DNA of 64,000 nucleotides. Origin: Hemileia vastatrix (taxonomy: Eukaryota > Basidiomycota > Pucciniomycetes > Pucciniales > Zaghouaniaceae). Positions within the stretch are counted from its first letter, which is position 1. Each line of letters opens with the position of its first letter. The position numbers and the translations under genes were made by a program. The notes under the pieces are model-generated. The model did no database searches. It saw only the letters and a program-made list of their open reading frames with translations, and was not told the origin of the DNA. Shown here piece by piece: positions 54,531-64,000 of the stretch. The stretch is from the NCBI GenBank assembly GCA_030280995.1, contig JASXTE010000001.1:30970606-31034605 (forward strand). The letters run 5' to 3'.

Positions 54531-55430
54531 AAAAGCACAATTGGCCGTGGCATCAGGTTGTTCTTCCTGAGGAGGGGGAACAGGAGTTGCTTTGTTGGAA
54601 TTGTCCTTTGATGGGGCAGCTGAGTTGGCTTGGTTCTTCTTGGGACGGAGTTCAGGATGTTGAACAAAGCAATGATTGTCATCATGTCCAACATTTTGAC
54701 CATGAACAGAACATGAGAGTTTGCTGCGTGCCTTGGATTTGGATGATTTTGATGATTTGGCTGAGGCAGAGTGAGCATTGACATTTGACATAGCATTGTG
54801 AAATTCATCAACAACTTTGTCATCAGCAGCGTAATCCAGGAAAGAAGATAAAACATCATCCAGATGCAGGTGATCAATTTCCTGTCTGTCTCTGGTGAGC
54901 AAACCACGCCAATGTTTGAAGGAAGGTGGAAGAGTGGCAAAAAAGAGATAAATAAGAATTTCCTGGGGAATGATGAGCCCAGAACGGATCATATGGAAGT
55001 TAATGCCTTTGAATGCATCAACATGAGTTTTGGGGTCTCCTCCTTCAGAAAGAGAAAGAGTAACCATAGAGAGAAAGTGAGAAATCCGTGATCCAACTTT
55101 ATTGCTGGCGTGTCTTCTTGCAAGAACAGACCACATTTGAGCAGAGGTGTGGCAAGTGTTGACCAGCTTCTTGTTAACATCATCCAATCTGGTGATGATT
55201 TCATACCTGCACCTGGTGTCATTTTTGATCCATAAAGCAAGTTGAGCTTTGATTTCAGCGTCTGAAGGTGAACCATCATTGTGAGGAACAGGGGCAGGGA
55301 CTTGTCCAGAAACAATGCCAAAAAGATCCAGAACTTCAAAGTGAAGACGCATAATGTGTTCCCAGGTGTCATAGGATTCGTCAGTGAGAGGGGTGACCAT
55401 AACCTTACTTGAATCCTGATTGGAGGCCAT
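54531..55430 (-). pseudogene. copia Gag fragment, older copy N, residues 1-300
   Basis: Reads from the ATG at 55430 through Gag and the knuckle, and is cut by M at AAAAG. Differences from the young copies include Val to Ala near residue 293 (GTGGCATC near 54547), a silent-looking GACGGAGTTC near 54645, and a leader change near 55487. The frame is still open, so N is older than the burst but not badly decayed. Confidence 0.9.
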
Positions 55431-55574
55431 GATTTGGTCGAGTCAACAGCAAAGATTTGGAGAGAAAGAAGATGAGATGTGAAGAGGGTGATCCAAAATC
55501 TGAGAGAAAAGGCTGTTTTATTGTCCAGTAAGCGGTTTTGTTGTAAGTATTCTTGAGAGAGGTGCTTTAGGCAA

Positions 55575-55588
55575 CTGGGCCCATAACC
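55575..55588 (-). other. primer-binding site, copy N
   Basis: CTGGGCCCATAACC on the plus strand. Unchanged from the young family, so the priming tRNA has been stable. Confidence 0.85.
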
Positions 55589-56504
55589 TGAAGAAGTTTT
55601 AGCACAAAGGAAAGCTAAACACAGGTCAATCAGCAACTGTGCACCTTACAACAACAAGTAACTACAACAAAGCGTGTGCTAAAACTGGACAAAAGACTCT
55701 ATTCTCCCCACACAGTGCAAAGACTGTCAGATGCGGCCAAAAGGGAAAGCAGTGGACAGGAAGAAGCAGTGGAAGGGATAAAGAGAATAGAGAGAAAGAG
55801 AAAGAAAAAGATTTGGATTTCATTGCAAAAACAAACATACCTAAACACAGGTCAATCAGCAACTGTGCACCTTACAACAACAAGTAACTACAACAAAGCG
55901 TGTGCTAAAACTATAAGGGACACAAGTGTGAGCTGCTGTGGTTAGGACTAAAAGAATCAGAGAAAAGATAACAGAAAAGAAAAGGAAAGAACCTGGACAA
56001 AAGACTCTATTCTCCCCACACAGTGCAAAGACTGTCAGATGCGGCCAAAAGGGAAAGCAGTGGACAGGAAGAAGCAGTGGAAGGGATAAAGAGAATAGAG
56101 AGAAAGAGAAAGAAAAAGATTTGGATGGGGAAAACGGAAATGGCAAAGAGAGGGCTCATTATATGACAAAGTCCACCATCCAAAACAAAAGAAACTAACA
56201 CGACGTCGACAAAACTACTAAACTACAATACAGAAAAAGAGACAGGTTCACATCCAAGGAAAAAGTTCCCAGCCGGGGAAAAGATTCACACTCCAGGTAA
56301 AGAAACACGTCCTCAAGGTCCAGAATCAATACATTGACTCCGGGTGGGAAAGAAATGTTGTTCTTGATGCTGGAGCTCGTATCTTTGAAGTTCCTCGGCG
56401 GAAAAGGTCAGGAAAAGAGGATATAAGCAAGGAGAATGACTTGAGACGATGGTAAGAAGCTGGAGTAAGGAATGGGTCAGGTATTAGAGGCAGAAATTTC
56501 AACA
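55589..56504 (-). repeat. 5' LTR of copy N (916 bp, TGAAGAAG terminus)
   Basis: Two-unit LTR with private bases (GCACAAAGG near 55604; CCTCAAGG near 56313; GATATAAGC near 56420) and the older CTTCTTCA terminus on the element strand. Flank CTTAT in gypsy. Confidence 0.92.
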
Positions 56505-57523
56505 CTTATTAAAATCTTGCCACTCTTTGATCCAATGTAAAGGCAGACAAACAGAGGAAATGGATGTATTATTTTCTGAGATTGAAACAGCTTCATTTGG
56601 TGATCAATTAACAGTTGATCAAAAAGTTTCAATAGTAGCCTTAATTACATCTTTTCCTATGGCTTTTTATCATGGCTCTCATGTCTTAGGAGTTGTTAAC
56701 GATGAAAAGAAAATTACTTTATCCTGTAATTTGAATGATATTCCTCTTAGTGTTAAGAAAAACCCATAACCTGCTTCTCCAACAAAGAGAAAGGATATTG
56801 AAGATAATATTTCCACCTTATTAAAAATGAATATCATTAAGAAGGTGGATGTCACCCCAAAATATTGTGTCATCTCCCCAGTTGTGATTACTTATGGAAA
56901 AGATAAAGCTAGATTATGTGGGGATTATAGAGCATTAAACACTTATACTGTTGATGATATTTATCCTTTACCCAGAATTAATTCAATACACGCTAGATTG
57001 CAAGGTGCAAAATTTATTAGTTGTCTTTATGGTAATAAAGGTTATCATCAAATACCTGTTGAGAAAAATTCACAGAATTTCTTGCTTATTGCTACTCATA
57101 TGTGAATATATAGGTATGTTAGGATGCCATTTGGCCCTAAAAATGCACCTTCCGTTTTTCAGAAATTAAGGGATAACACTTTCCATCAGGAAATAATTGA
57201 AGGATGGCTCATGGTTTGTATTGATGACATTGTAGTTAATTCTAAAACTTTTGATGATCACATGATTCACTTAAATAGAGTTTTCCAAAAAATAGATGAA
57301 ATTAATATGACTTTGTCCTTGAAAAAGTGTAAGTTTGGTTTTCAATCCTTGAAAGTCCTTGGCCATGTTGTGTCAGGCTTACAGATTTGTGTAGACCAGA
57401 ATAAAGTTGCTGCAATTCAAAATGTAAAAGCACCAACTTCTGTAAGAGAAATCCAAAGTTTTTTGGGTATGTGTGGCTATTATAGACAATATATTAAAAA
57501 TTAACAGGTCATAGCCTTACCTC
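56505..57523 (+). pseudogene. Ty3/gypsy reverse transcriptase, broken
   Basis: One frame runs from 56506 through the RT but is crossed by stops at 56767-56769, 57103-57105 and 57502-57504. Visible RT features are the PVVITYGKDKARLCGDYRALN segment (near 56880-56940), MPFGPKNAPSVFQ (57124 on), the catalytic CIDD box at about 57217-57228 in place of the usual YxDD, and the thumb-like SFLGMCGYYRQYI near 57460. The first 260 bases read as the region just before RT, by analogy with other gypsy pols. Protease and gag are not in the window. Not functional as it stands. Confidence 0.9.
57519..57523. other. TSD of solo-type LTR, left (ACCTC)
   Basis: Matches ACCTC at 58623-58627. Removing the insertion and one copy restores the gypsy reading frame. 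Confidence 0.93.
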
Positions 57524-57706
57524 TGAAGACGTTTTAGCACAGAGGAAAGCTAAACACAGGTTAATCAGCAACTGTGCACCTTACAACAACAAGTAACTAC
57601 AACAAAGTGTGTGCTAAAACTGGACAAAAGACTCTATTCTCCCCACACAGTGCAAAGACTGTCAGATGCGGCCAAAAGGGAAAGCAGTGGAAAGGAAGGA
57701 GCAGTG
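57524..57706 (-). repeat. partial LTR, 183 bp
   Basis: Matches the outer 183 bp of the LTR, up to the GCAGTG motif, and shares the AAAGTGTGTGCT variant with the LTR at 16948. Confidence 0.88.
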
Positions 57707-58622
57707 TGAAGAAGTTTTAGCACAGAGGAAAGCTAAACACAGGTTAATCAGCAACTGTGCACCTTACAACAACAAGTAACTACAACAAAGCGTGTGCTAA
57801 AACTGGACAAAAGACTCTATTCTCCCCACACAGTGCAAAGACTGTCAGATGCGGCCAAAAGGGAAAGCAGTGGACAGGAAGAAGCAGTGGAAGGGATAAA
57901 GAGAATAGAGAAAAAGAGAAAGAAAAAGATTTGGATTTCATTGCAAAAACAAACATACCTAAACACAGGTTAATCAGCAACTGTGCACCTTACAACAACA
58001 AGTAACTACAACAAAGCGTGTGCTAAAACTATAAGGGACACAAGTGTGAGTTGCTGTGGTTAGGACTAAGAGAATTAGAGAAAAGATAACAGAAAAGAAA
58101 AGGAAAGAACCTGGACAAAAGACTCTATTCTCCCCACACAGTGCAAAGACTGTCAGATGCGGCCAAAAGGGAAAGCAGTGGACAGGAAGAAGCAGTGGAA
58201 GGGATAAAGAGAATAGAGAGAAAGAGAAAGAAAAAGATTTGGATGGGGAAAACAGAAATGGCAAAGAGAGGGCTCATTATATGACAAAGTCCACCATCCA
58301 AAACAATAGAAAATAACACGACGTCGACAAAACTACTAAACTACAATACAGGAAAAGAGACAGGTTCACATCCAAGGAAAAAGTTCTCAGCCGGGGAAAA
58401 GATTCACACTCCAGGTAAAGAAACACGTCCTCGAGGTCCAGAATCAATACATTGACTCCGGGTGGGAAAGAAATGTTGTTCTTGATGCTGGAGCTCGTAT
58501 CTTTGAAACTCCTCTGCGGAAAAAGTCAGGAAAAGAGGATATGAGCAAGGAGAATGACTTGAGACGATGGTAAGAAGCTGGTGTAAGGAATGGGTCAGGT
58601 ATTAGAGGCAGAAATTTCAACA
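57707..58622 (-). repeat. complete older LTR, 916 bp
   Basis: Full two-unit LTR with many substitutions against the young LTRs, ending TTTCAACA before TSD ACCTC. Confidence 0.9.
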
Positions 58623-59528
58623 ACCTCTTACTAAACTGACCAGAAACAATTTTGCCTTTATCTGGAATAATGACTGTCAAAAATCTTTTCATACATTGAA
58701 AAATTGTTTAATGACAGCCCCTATCTTGGCTCTTCCAGATTTCAACAAACTTTTTTCCTTTACACAGATGCTAGCTTTGTTGGACTGGGTGCTGCCCTTT
58801 TCCAAAAATAAATTATTAAGGATAAATCCTCAGAAGTTGTAATTTGTTATATTTCAAGAAGCTTGAGAAATAGTGAATTGAAATATGGTGCCACTCCATT
58901 AGAGTTTTTATCAGTTGTTTGGGCTCTTGAGAAGCTTCACTCTTACCTAGATGTCCAAATATTTTAATTGATAACTGACTGTAGTTCTGTCAAATCCCTC
59001 TTGAACCCAAATACACCAAATAGACATATGTTTAGGTGGCAACTTGCTGTTCAGGAGTACAGAGGAATAATAACAATTATCCATAGAGCTGGAAATTTTC
59101 ACTCCAATGTTGATATGCTTTCAAGGTTGCCTCTGCCAAATAATGACCCCAATCCTGCCTATGTGTCTGAAAGTGATACTGTTAATATACATGGTATATA
59201 TATAATTGATATGGAAGAAGAACTGTTACAATTAATTCTGGATTCATATGATAATGATTCTAATTTAAAAAAATTGGTTACAATCTTGAATGATCCAAAG
59301 AATGCTTCTATTCAAGCATTTATAAAAACCCTTCCTCCAAAACACCAGAGTGCTTTGAGTAAGGGAAAATTTTCCATTAAAGATGGTTATATTTATTAGA
59401 GGAGAAAACTGACCAATGTCATTGTTATTCCTCCTTCCATGGAAGAAACCATCTTAAAACTTTGTCATGATGACATATTAGCAGGAAATTTTGACCATGA
59501 GAAAACCTTAATCAGAATTAAAAACACT
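58623..59528 (+). pseudogene. Ty3/gypsy RNase H and integrase zinc-finger remnant, broken
   Basis: Continuation of Q. It opens with the RT-RNase H connection, then the RNase H TDASFVGLGA segment near 58764-58793, reached only by a 1-nt frameshift around 58751-58762. Stops follow at 58809-58811, 58965-58967 and 59397-59399. The piece 58968-59396 is the second half of RNase H (LITDCSSVKSLL, then FRWQLAVQEYRG and AGNFHSNVDMLSR). The last 130 bases encode the start of an integrase H2C2 finger (CHDDILAGNF). P1 cuts it at ACACT. Clearly dead. Confidence 0.88.
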
Positions 59529-60444
59529 TGTTGAAATTTCTGCCTCTAATACCTGACCCATTCCTTACTCCAGCTTCTTACCATCGTCTCAAGTCATTCT
59601 CCTTGCTCATATCCTCTTTTCCTGACCTTTTCCGCCGAGGAACTTCAAAGATACGAGCTCCAGCATCAAGAACAACATTTCTTTCCCACCCGGAGTCAAT
59701 GTATTGATTCTGGACCTCGAGGACGTGTTTCTTTACCTGGAGTGTGAATCTTTTCCCCGGCTGGGAACTTTTTCCTTGGATGTGAACCTGTCTCTTTTTC
59801 TGTATTGTAGTTTAGTAGTTTTGTCGACGTCGTGTTAGTTTCTATTGTTTTGGATGGTGGACTTTGTCATATAATGAGCCCTCTCTTTGCCATTTCCGTT
59901 TTCCCCATCCAAATCTTTTTCTTTCTCTTTCTCTCTATTCTCTTTATCCCTTCCACTGCTTCTTCCTGTCCACTGCTTTCCCTTTTGGCCGCATCTGACA
60001 GTCTTTGCACTGTGTGGGGAGAATAGAGTCTTTTGTCCAGGTTCTTTCCTTTTCTTTTCTGTTATCTTTTCTCTGATTCTTTTAGTCCTAACCACAGCAG
60101 CTCACACTTGTGTCCCTTATAGTTTTAGCACACGCTTTGTTGTAGTTACTTGTTGTTGTAAGGTGCACAGTTGCTGATTGACCTGTGTTTAGGTATGTTT
60201 GTTTTTGCAATGAAATCCAAATCTTTTTCTTTCTCTTTCTCTCTATTCTCTTTATCCCTTCCACTGCTTCTTCCTGTCCACTGCTTTCCCTTTTGGCCGC
60301 ATCTGACAGTCTTTGCACTGTGTGGGGAGAATAGAGTCTTTTGTCCAGTTTTAGCACACGCTTTGTTGTAGTTACTTGTTGTTGTAAGGTGCACAGTTGC
60401 TGATTGACCTGTGTTTAGCTTTCCTCTGTGCTAAAACTTCTACA
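59529..60444 (+). repeat. 5' LTR of element P1 (916 bp)
   Basis: Complete two-unit LTR, at the inner edge of the right arm of the inverted duplication. Confidence 0.95.
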
Positions 60445-60458
60445 GGTTATGGGCCCAG
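60445..60458 (+). other. primer-binding site, element P1
   Basis: The family's tRNA complement, intact. Confidence 0.85.
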
Positions 60459-60602
60459 TTGCCTAAAGCACCTTTCTCAAGAATACTTACAACAAAACCG
60501 CTTACTGGACAATAAAACAGCCTTTTCTCTCAGATTTTGGATCATCCTCTTCACATCTCATCTTCTTTCTCTCCAAATCTTTGCTGTTGACTCGACCAAA
60601 TC

Positions 60603-61591
60603 ATGGCCTCCAATCAGGATTCAAGTAAGGTTATGGTCACCCCTCTTACTGACGAATCCTATGACACCTGGGAACACATTATGCGTCTTCACTTTGAAGT
60701 TCTGGATCTTTTTGGCATTGTTTCTGGACAAGTCCCTGCCCCTGTTCCTCACAATGATGGTTCACCTTCAGACGCTGAAATCAAAGCTCAACTTGCTTTA
60801 TGGATCAAAAATGACACCAGGTGCAGGTATGAAATCATCACCAGATTGGATGATGTTAACAAGAAGCTGGTCAACACTTGCCACACCTCTGCTCAAATGT
60901 GGTCTGTTCTTGCAAGAAGACACGCCAGCAATAAAGTTGGATCACGGATTTCTCACTTTCTCTCTATGGTTACTCTTTCTCTTTCTGAAGGAGGAGACCC
61001 CAAAACTCATGTTGATGCATTCAAAGGCATTAACTTCCATATGATCCGTTCTGGGCTCATCATTCCCCAGGAAATTCTTATTTATCTCTTTTTTGCCACT
61101 CTTCCACCTTCCTTCAAACATTGGCGTGGTTTGCTCACCAGAGACAGACAGGAAATTGATCACCTGCATCTGGATGATGTTTTATCTTCTTTCCTGGATT
61201 ACGCTGCTGATGACAAAGTTGTTGATGAATTTCACAATGCTATGTCAAATGTCAATGCTCACTCTGCCTCAGCCAAATCATCAAAATCATCCAAATCCAA
61301 GGCACGCAGCAAACTCTCATGTTCTGTTCATGGTCAAAATGTTGGACATGATGACAATCATTGCTTTGTTCAACATCCTGAATTGCGTCCCAAGAAGAAC
61401 CAAGCCAACTCAGCTGCCCCATCAAAGGACAATTCCAACAAAGCAACTCCTGTTCCCCCTCCTCAGGAAGAACAACCTGATGTCACGGCCAATTGTGCTT
61501 TTGTCTTCCCTTCTGATGAAGAATTTCTTTTTACAGCTGTTGCCTGCTTGTCTGAAAAATCAAATTCTGACTGCATTATCAACGCTTCTGC
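60603..61591 (+). pseudogene. copia Gag fragment, element P1, residues 1-329
   Basis: Gag and knuckle in frame, cut before the protease by the LTR of P2, whose first bases add a short VEISASNT tail and a stop. Sequence and break point equal those of the M fragment at 52468-53456 on the other strand. Confidence 0.92.
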
Positions 61592-62507
61592 TGTTGAAAT
61601 TTCTGCCTCTAATACCTGACCCATTCCTTACTCCAGCTTCTTACCATCGTCTCAAGTCATTCTCCTTGCTCATATCCTCTTTTCCTGACCTTTTCCGCCG
61701 AGGAACTTCAAAGATACGAGCTCCAGCATCAAGAACAACATTTCTTTCCCACCCGGAGTCAATGTATTGATTCTGGACCTCGAGGACGTGTTTCTTTACC
61801 TGGAGTGTGAATCTTTTCCCCGGCTGGGAACTTTTTCCTTGGATGTGAACCTGTCTCTTTTTCTGTATTGTAGTTTAGTAGTTTTGTCGACGTCGTGTTA
61901 GTTTCTATTGTTTTGGATGGTGGACTTTGTCATATAATGAGCCCTCTCTTTGCCATTTCCGTTTTCCCCATCCAAATCTTTTTCTTTCTCTTTCTCTCTA
62001 TTCTCTTTATCCCTTCCACTGCTTCTTCCTGTCCACTGCTTTCCCTTTTGGCCGCATCTGACAGTCTTTGCACTGTGTGGGGAGAATAGAGTCTTTTGTC
62101 CAGGTTCTTTCCTTTTCTTTTCTGTTATCTTTTCTCTGATTCTTTTAGTCCTAACCACAGCAGCTCACACTTGTGTCCCTTATAGTTTTAGCACACGCTT
62201 TATTGTAGTTACTTGTTGTTGTAAGGTGCACAGTTGCTGATTGACCTGTGTTTAGGTATGTTTGTTTTTGCAATGAAATCCAAATCTTTTTCTTTCTCTT
62301 TCTCTCTATTCTCTTTATCCCTTCCACTGCTTCTTCCTGTCCACTGCTTTCCCTTTTGGCCGCATCTGACAGTCTTTGCACTGTGTGGGGAGAATAGAGT
62401 CTTTTGTCCAGTTTTAGCACACGCTTTGTTGTAGTTACTTGTTGTTGTAAGGTGCACAGTTGCTGATTGACCTGTGTTTAGCTTTCCTCTGTGCTAAAAC
62501 TTCTACA
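61592..62507 (+). repeat. 5' LTR of element P2 (916 bp)
   Basis: Complete two-unit LTR with one private base at 62202 (CTTTATTG for CTTTGTTG), the only difference from the K LTR that I noticed. Confidence 0.95.
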
Positions 62508-62521
62508 GGTTATGGGCCCAG
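62508..62521 (+). other. primer-binding site, element P2
   Basis: The family's tRNA complement, intact. Confidence 0.85.
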
Positions 62522-62665
62522 TTGCCTAAAGCACCTTTCTCAAGAATACTTACAACAAAACCGCTTACTGGACAATAAAACAGCCTTTTCTCTCAGATTT
62601 TGGATCATCCTCTTCACATCTCATCTTCTTTCTCTCCAAATCTTTGCTGTTGACTCGACCAAATC

Positions 62666-64000
62666 ATGGCCTCCAATCAGGATTCAAGTAAGGTTATGGT
62701 CACCCCTCTTACTGACGAATCCTATGACACCTGGGAACACATTATGCGTCTTCACTTTGAAGTTCTGGATCTTTTTGGCATTGTTTCTGGACAAGTCCCT
62801 GCCCCTGTTCCTCACAATGATGGTTCACCTTCAGACGCTGAAATCAAAGCTCAACTTGCTTTATGGATCAAAAATGACACCAGGTGCAGGTATGAAATCA
62901 TCACCAGATTGGATGATGTTAACAAGAAGCTGGTCAACACTTGCCACACCTCTGCTCAAATGTGGTCTGTTCTTGCAAGAAGACACGCCAGCAATAAAGT
63001 TGGATCACGGATTTCTCACTTTCTCTCTATGGTTACTCTTTCTCTTTCTGAAGGAGGAGACCCCAAAACTCATGTTGATGCATTCAAAGGCATTAACTTC
63101 CATATGATCCGTTCTGGGCTCATCATTCCCCAGGAAATTCTTATTTATCTCTTTTTTGCCACTCTTCCACCTTCCTTCAAACATTGGCGTGGTTTGCTCA
63201 CCAGAGACAGACAGGAAATTGATCACCTGCATCTGGATGATGTTTTATCTTCTTTCCTGGATTACGCTGCTGATGACAAAGTTGTTGATGAATTTCACAA
63301 TGCTATGTCAAATGTCAATGCTCACTCTGCCTCAGCCAAATCATCAAAATCATCCAAATCCAAGGCACGCAGCAAACTCTCATGTTCTGTTCATGGTCAA
63401 AATGTTGGACATGATGACAATCATTGCTTTGTTCAACATCCTGAATTGCGTCCCAAGAAGAACCAAGCCAACTCAGCTGCCCCATCAAAGGACAATTCCA
63501 ACAAAGCAACTCCTGTTCCCCCTCCTCAGGAAGAACAACCTGATGTCACGGCCAATTGTGCTTTTGTCTTCCCTTCTGATGAAGAATTTCTTTTTACAGC
63601 TGTTGCCTGCTTGTCTGAAAAATCAAATTCTGACTGCATTATCAACGCTTCTGCTTCCATGGCTTCTCATTCCTCAAACCTTTCTCCAATTATTGATTCT
63701 GGGGCCAGCTGTCATATGTTTAACAACAGAGACAGTTTCATCACCTTTCAACCTGTCAACATTCGAATTCAACTTGCTGGTATTGGGAAATCAATCTATG
63801 CAACTGGAAAAGGAACTGTTGCTGCTTCTGGAGGAATGGAAGGAAAAGTTTTCTTTTCTGATGCTCTTTATGTCCCTGATCTTGGAAGGAATCTCATCTC
63901 CCTGGGACGTCTTTGGAGAACTGGTTGTCTTCTCATCCCTGCACCAGTTAATCCTACATCAAACTTCATTATTTCACGTAATGGAAAGAATTATATGGGA
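62666..64000 (+). CDS. Gag-protease N-terminal part of copia polyprotein (partial, element P2)
   Basis: Opens at the standard start in the ATGGCC context and is open to the window end, covering residues 1-445: Gag, knuckle (C240, H243, H249, C254) and protease DSG (344-346). Whether P2 is complete cannot be seen. Its mirror copy K is broken at residue 451, just beyond this point, so the first bases right of the window would show whether P2 escaped that break. Confidence 0.93.
   Translation, partial: MASNQDSSKVMVTPLTDESYDTWEHIMRLHFEVLDLFGIVSGQVPAPVPHNDGSPSDAEIKAQLALWIKNDTRCRYEIITRLDDVNKKLVNTCHTSAQMWSVLARRHASNKVGSRISHFLSMVTLSLSEGGDPKTHVDAFKGINFHMIRSGLIIPQEILIYLFFATLPPSFKHWRGLLTRDRQEIDHLHLDDVLSSFLDYAADDKVVDEFHNAMSNVNAHSASAKSSKSSKSKARSKLSCSVHGQNVGHDDNHCFVQHPELRPKKNQANSAAPSKDNSNKATPVPPPQEEQPDVTANCAFVFPSDEEFLFTAVACLSEKSNSDCIINASASMASHSSNLSPIIDSGASCHMFNNRDSFITFQPVNIRIQLAGIGKSIYATGKGTVAASGGMEGKVFFSDALYVPDLGRNLISLGRLWRTGCLLIPAPVNPTSNFIISRNGKNYMG

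Larger units (their letters stand above)
54531..56504 (-). mobile_element. older copia copy N, 5' portion
   Basis: Minus-strand 5' LTR, primer site and codons 1-300, interrupted by M. Right flank CTTAT (56505-56509) is gypsy sequence, so N lies in the gypsy element. It carries scattered differences from the young copies in coding region and LTR. It may be the 5' end of the same old element as G (see findings). Confidence 0.9.
57524..58622 (-). mobile_element. solo-type copia LTR with partial tandem duplication (1,099 bp)
   Basis: Minus-oriented LTR sequence between ACCTC target duplications, with no internal element sequence. It consists of a 183-bp partial LTR (57524-57706, starting TGAAGACG) fused directly to a complete 916-bp LTR (57707-58622, starting TGAAGAAG). 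Older diagnostic bases (GGTTAATC, GAGTTGCTG, AACTCCTCTGCGG) place it in the same old lineage as the three-unit LTR. Confidence 0.88.
56505..59528 (+). mobile_element. degenerate Ty3/gypsy element Q, pol remnant, interrupted by an LTR
   Basis: Plus-strand gypsy pol in two pieces, 56505-57523 and 58623-59528, split by a copia LTR insertion with TSD ACCTC. Domain order is RT, RNase H, integrase zinc finger, as in Metaviridae. Both outer ends are cut by copia elements (N at CTTAT, P1 at ACACT), so no gypsy LTR is seen. Several stops and one frameshift make it much older than the copia burst. Confidence 0.9.
59529..61591 (+). mobile_element. copia element P1, 5' portion
   Basis: Plus-strand 5' LTR, primer site, leader and codons 1-329, with left flank ACACT in gypsy Q. 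It is interrupted at TCTGC by P2. Together with P2 it mirrors M and K (54530 back to 50059), with the same insertion point. Confidence 0.93.
61592..64000 (+). mobile_element. copia element P2, 5' portion (runs off right edge)
   Basis: Plus-strand 5' LTR, primer site, leader and codons 1-445, continuing beyond the window. It is inserted in P1 at TCTGC (61587-61591). It is the mirror copy of K. Confidence 0.94.

Noticed and set aside
56505..59528. A host gene between the copia nests
   Set aside because: The sequence reads throughout as gypsy RT, RNase H and integrase finger once stops, one frameshift and the LTR insertion are taken into account.
1..64000. CRISPR array or prokaryotic operons
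   Set aside because: Repeats are long LTR blocks with 308- and 226-bp spacing, not short repeats with unique spacers. The coding content is entirely eukaryotic retrotransposon.

Overview
The window is a eukaryotic, most likely fungal, repeat block with no host gene in 64 kb. Almost every base belongs to one family of Ty1/copia LTR retrotransposons. A decayed Ty3/gypsy pol lies near the right end and is itself interrupted by copia copies. The fungal call, with a rust fungus (Pucciniales) as best guess, rests on the general look of the two pol proteins, the intronless single-ORF layout and the initiator-tRNA-fragment primer site. It is an impression, not a search result.

The reference copia element is 6,447 bp. 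It has 916-bp LTRs (TGTTGAAA...TTCTACA), a 14-nt primer-binding site complementary to the anticodon-arm region of initiator tRNA-Met, and a 158-nt leader. One 1,494-codon Gag-protease-integrase-RT-RNase H ORF follows, then a G-rich polypurine tract. The ORF stop lies 28 nt inside the 3' LTR. Four copies are complete with open ORFs: C (8102-14548, -), D (17580-24026, +), E (25337-31783, +) and J (39193-45639, -). B (2885-15783, -) is full length but split by C. The young copies look nearly identical, so the burst is recent, or assembly and duplication contribute.

Layout. 1-2473: 5' half of minus copy A, inserted in an older plus copy H (2474-2884 and 15784-16947). H is also split by B, which holds C. 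16948-24587: an odd LTR with three copies of an internal 308-bp unit, split by D. 24588-33048: an older minus fragment G, split by E. 33049-50039: a rearranged nest in which F (minus) joins a one-unit, 608-bp chimeric LTR. The gag end of F (37383-39192) and the complete element J were flipped by an LTR-LTR inversion, and the whole sits in plus copy L. 50040-56504: the 5' ends of minus copies K, M and N, stacked inside each other. 56505-59528: gypsy pseudogene Q, interrupted by a solo-type LTR with a partial tandem duplication (57524-58622). 59529-64000: the 5' ends of plus copies P1 and P2, a mirror image of the M/K nest.

Five-base target-site duplications (TSDs) prove most nesting steps: TGCAC (B), GAACC (C), AGGAC (D), TGTTT (E) and ACCTC (solo LTR). 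Where they fail, or appear in inverted form, they expose later recombination: an inversion, a large LTR-LTR deletion that also contracted the LTR repeat, and an inverted duplication. I see no new non-transposon system. The interest is in this readable record of LTR repeat turnover and LTR-mediated rearrangement.
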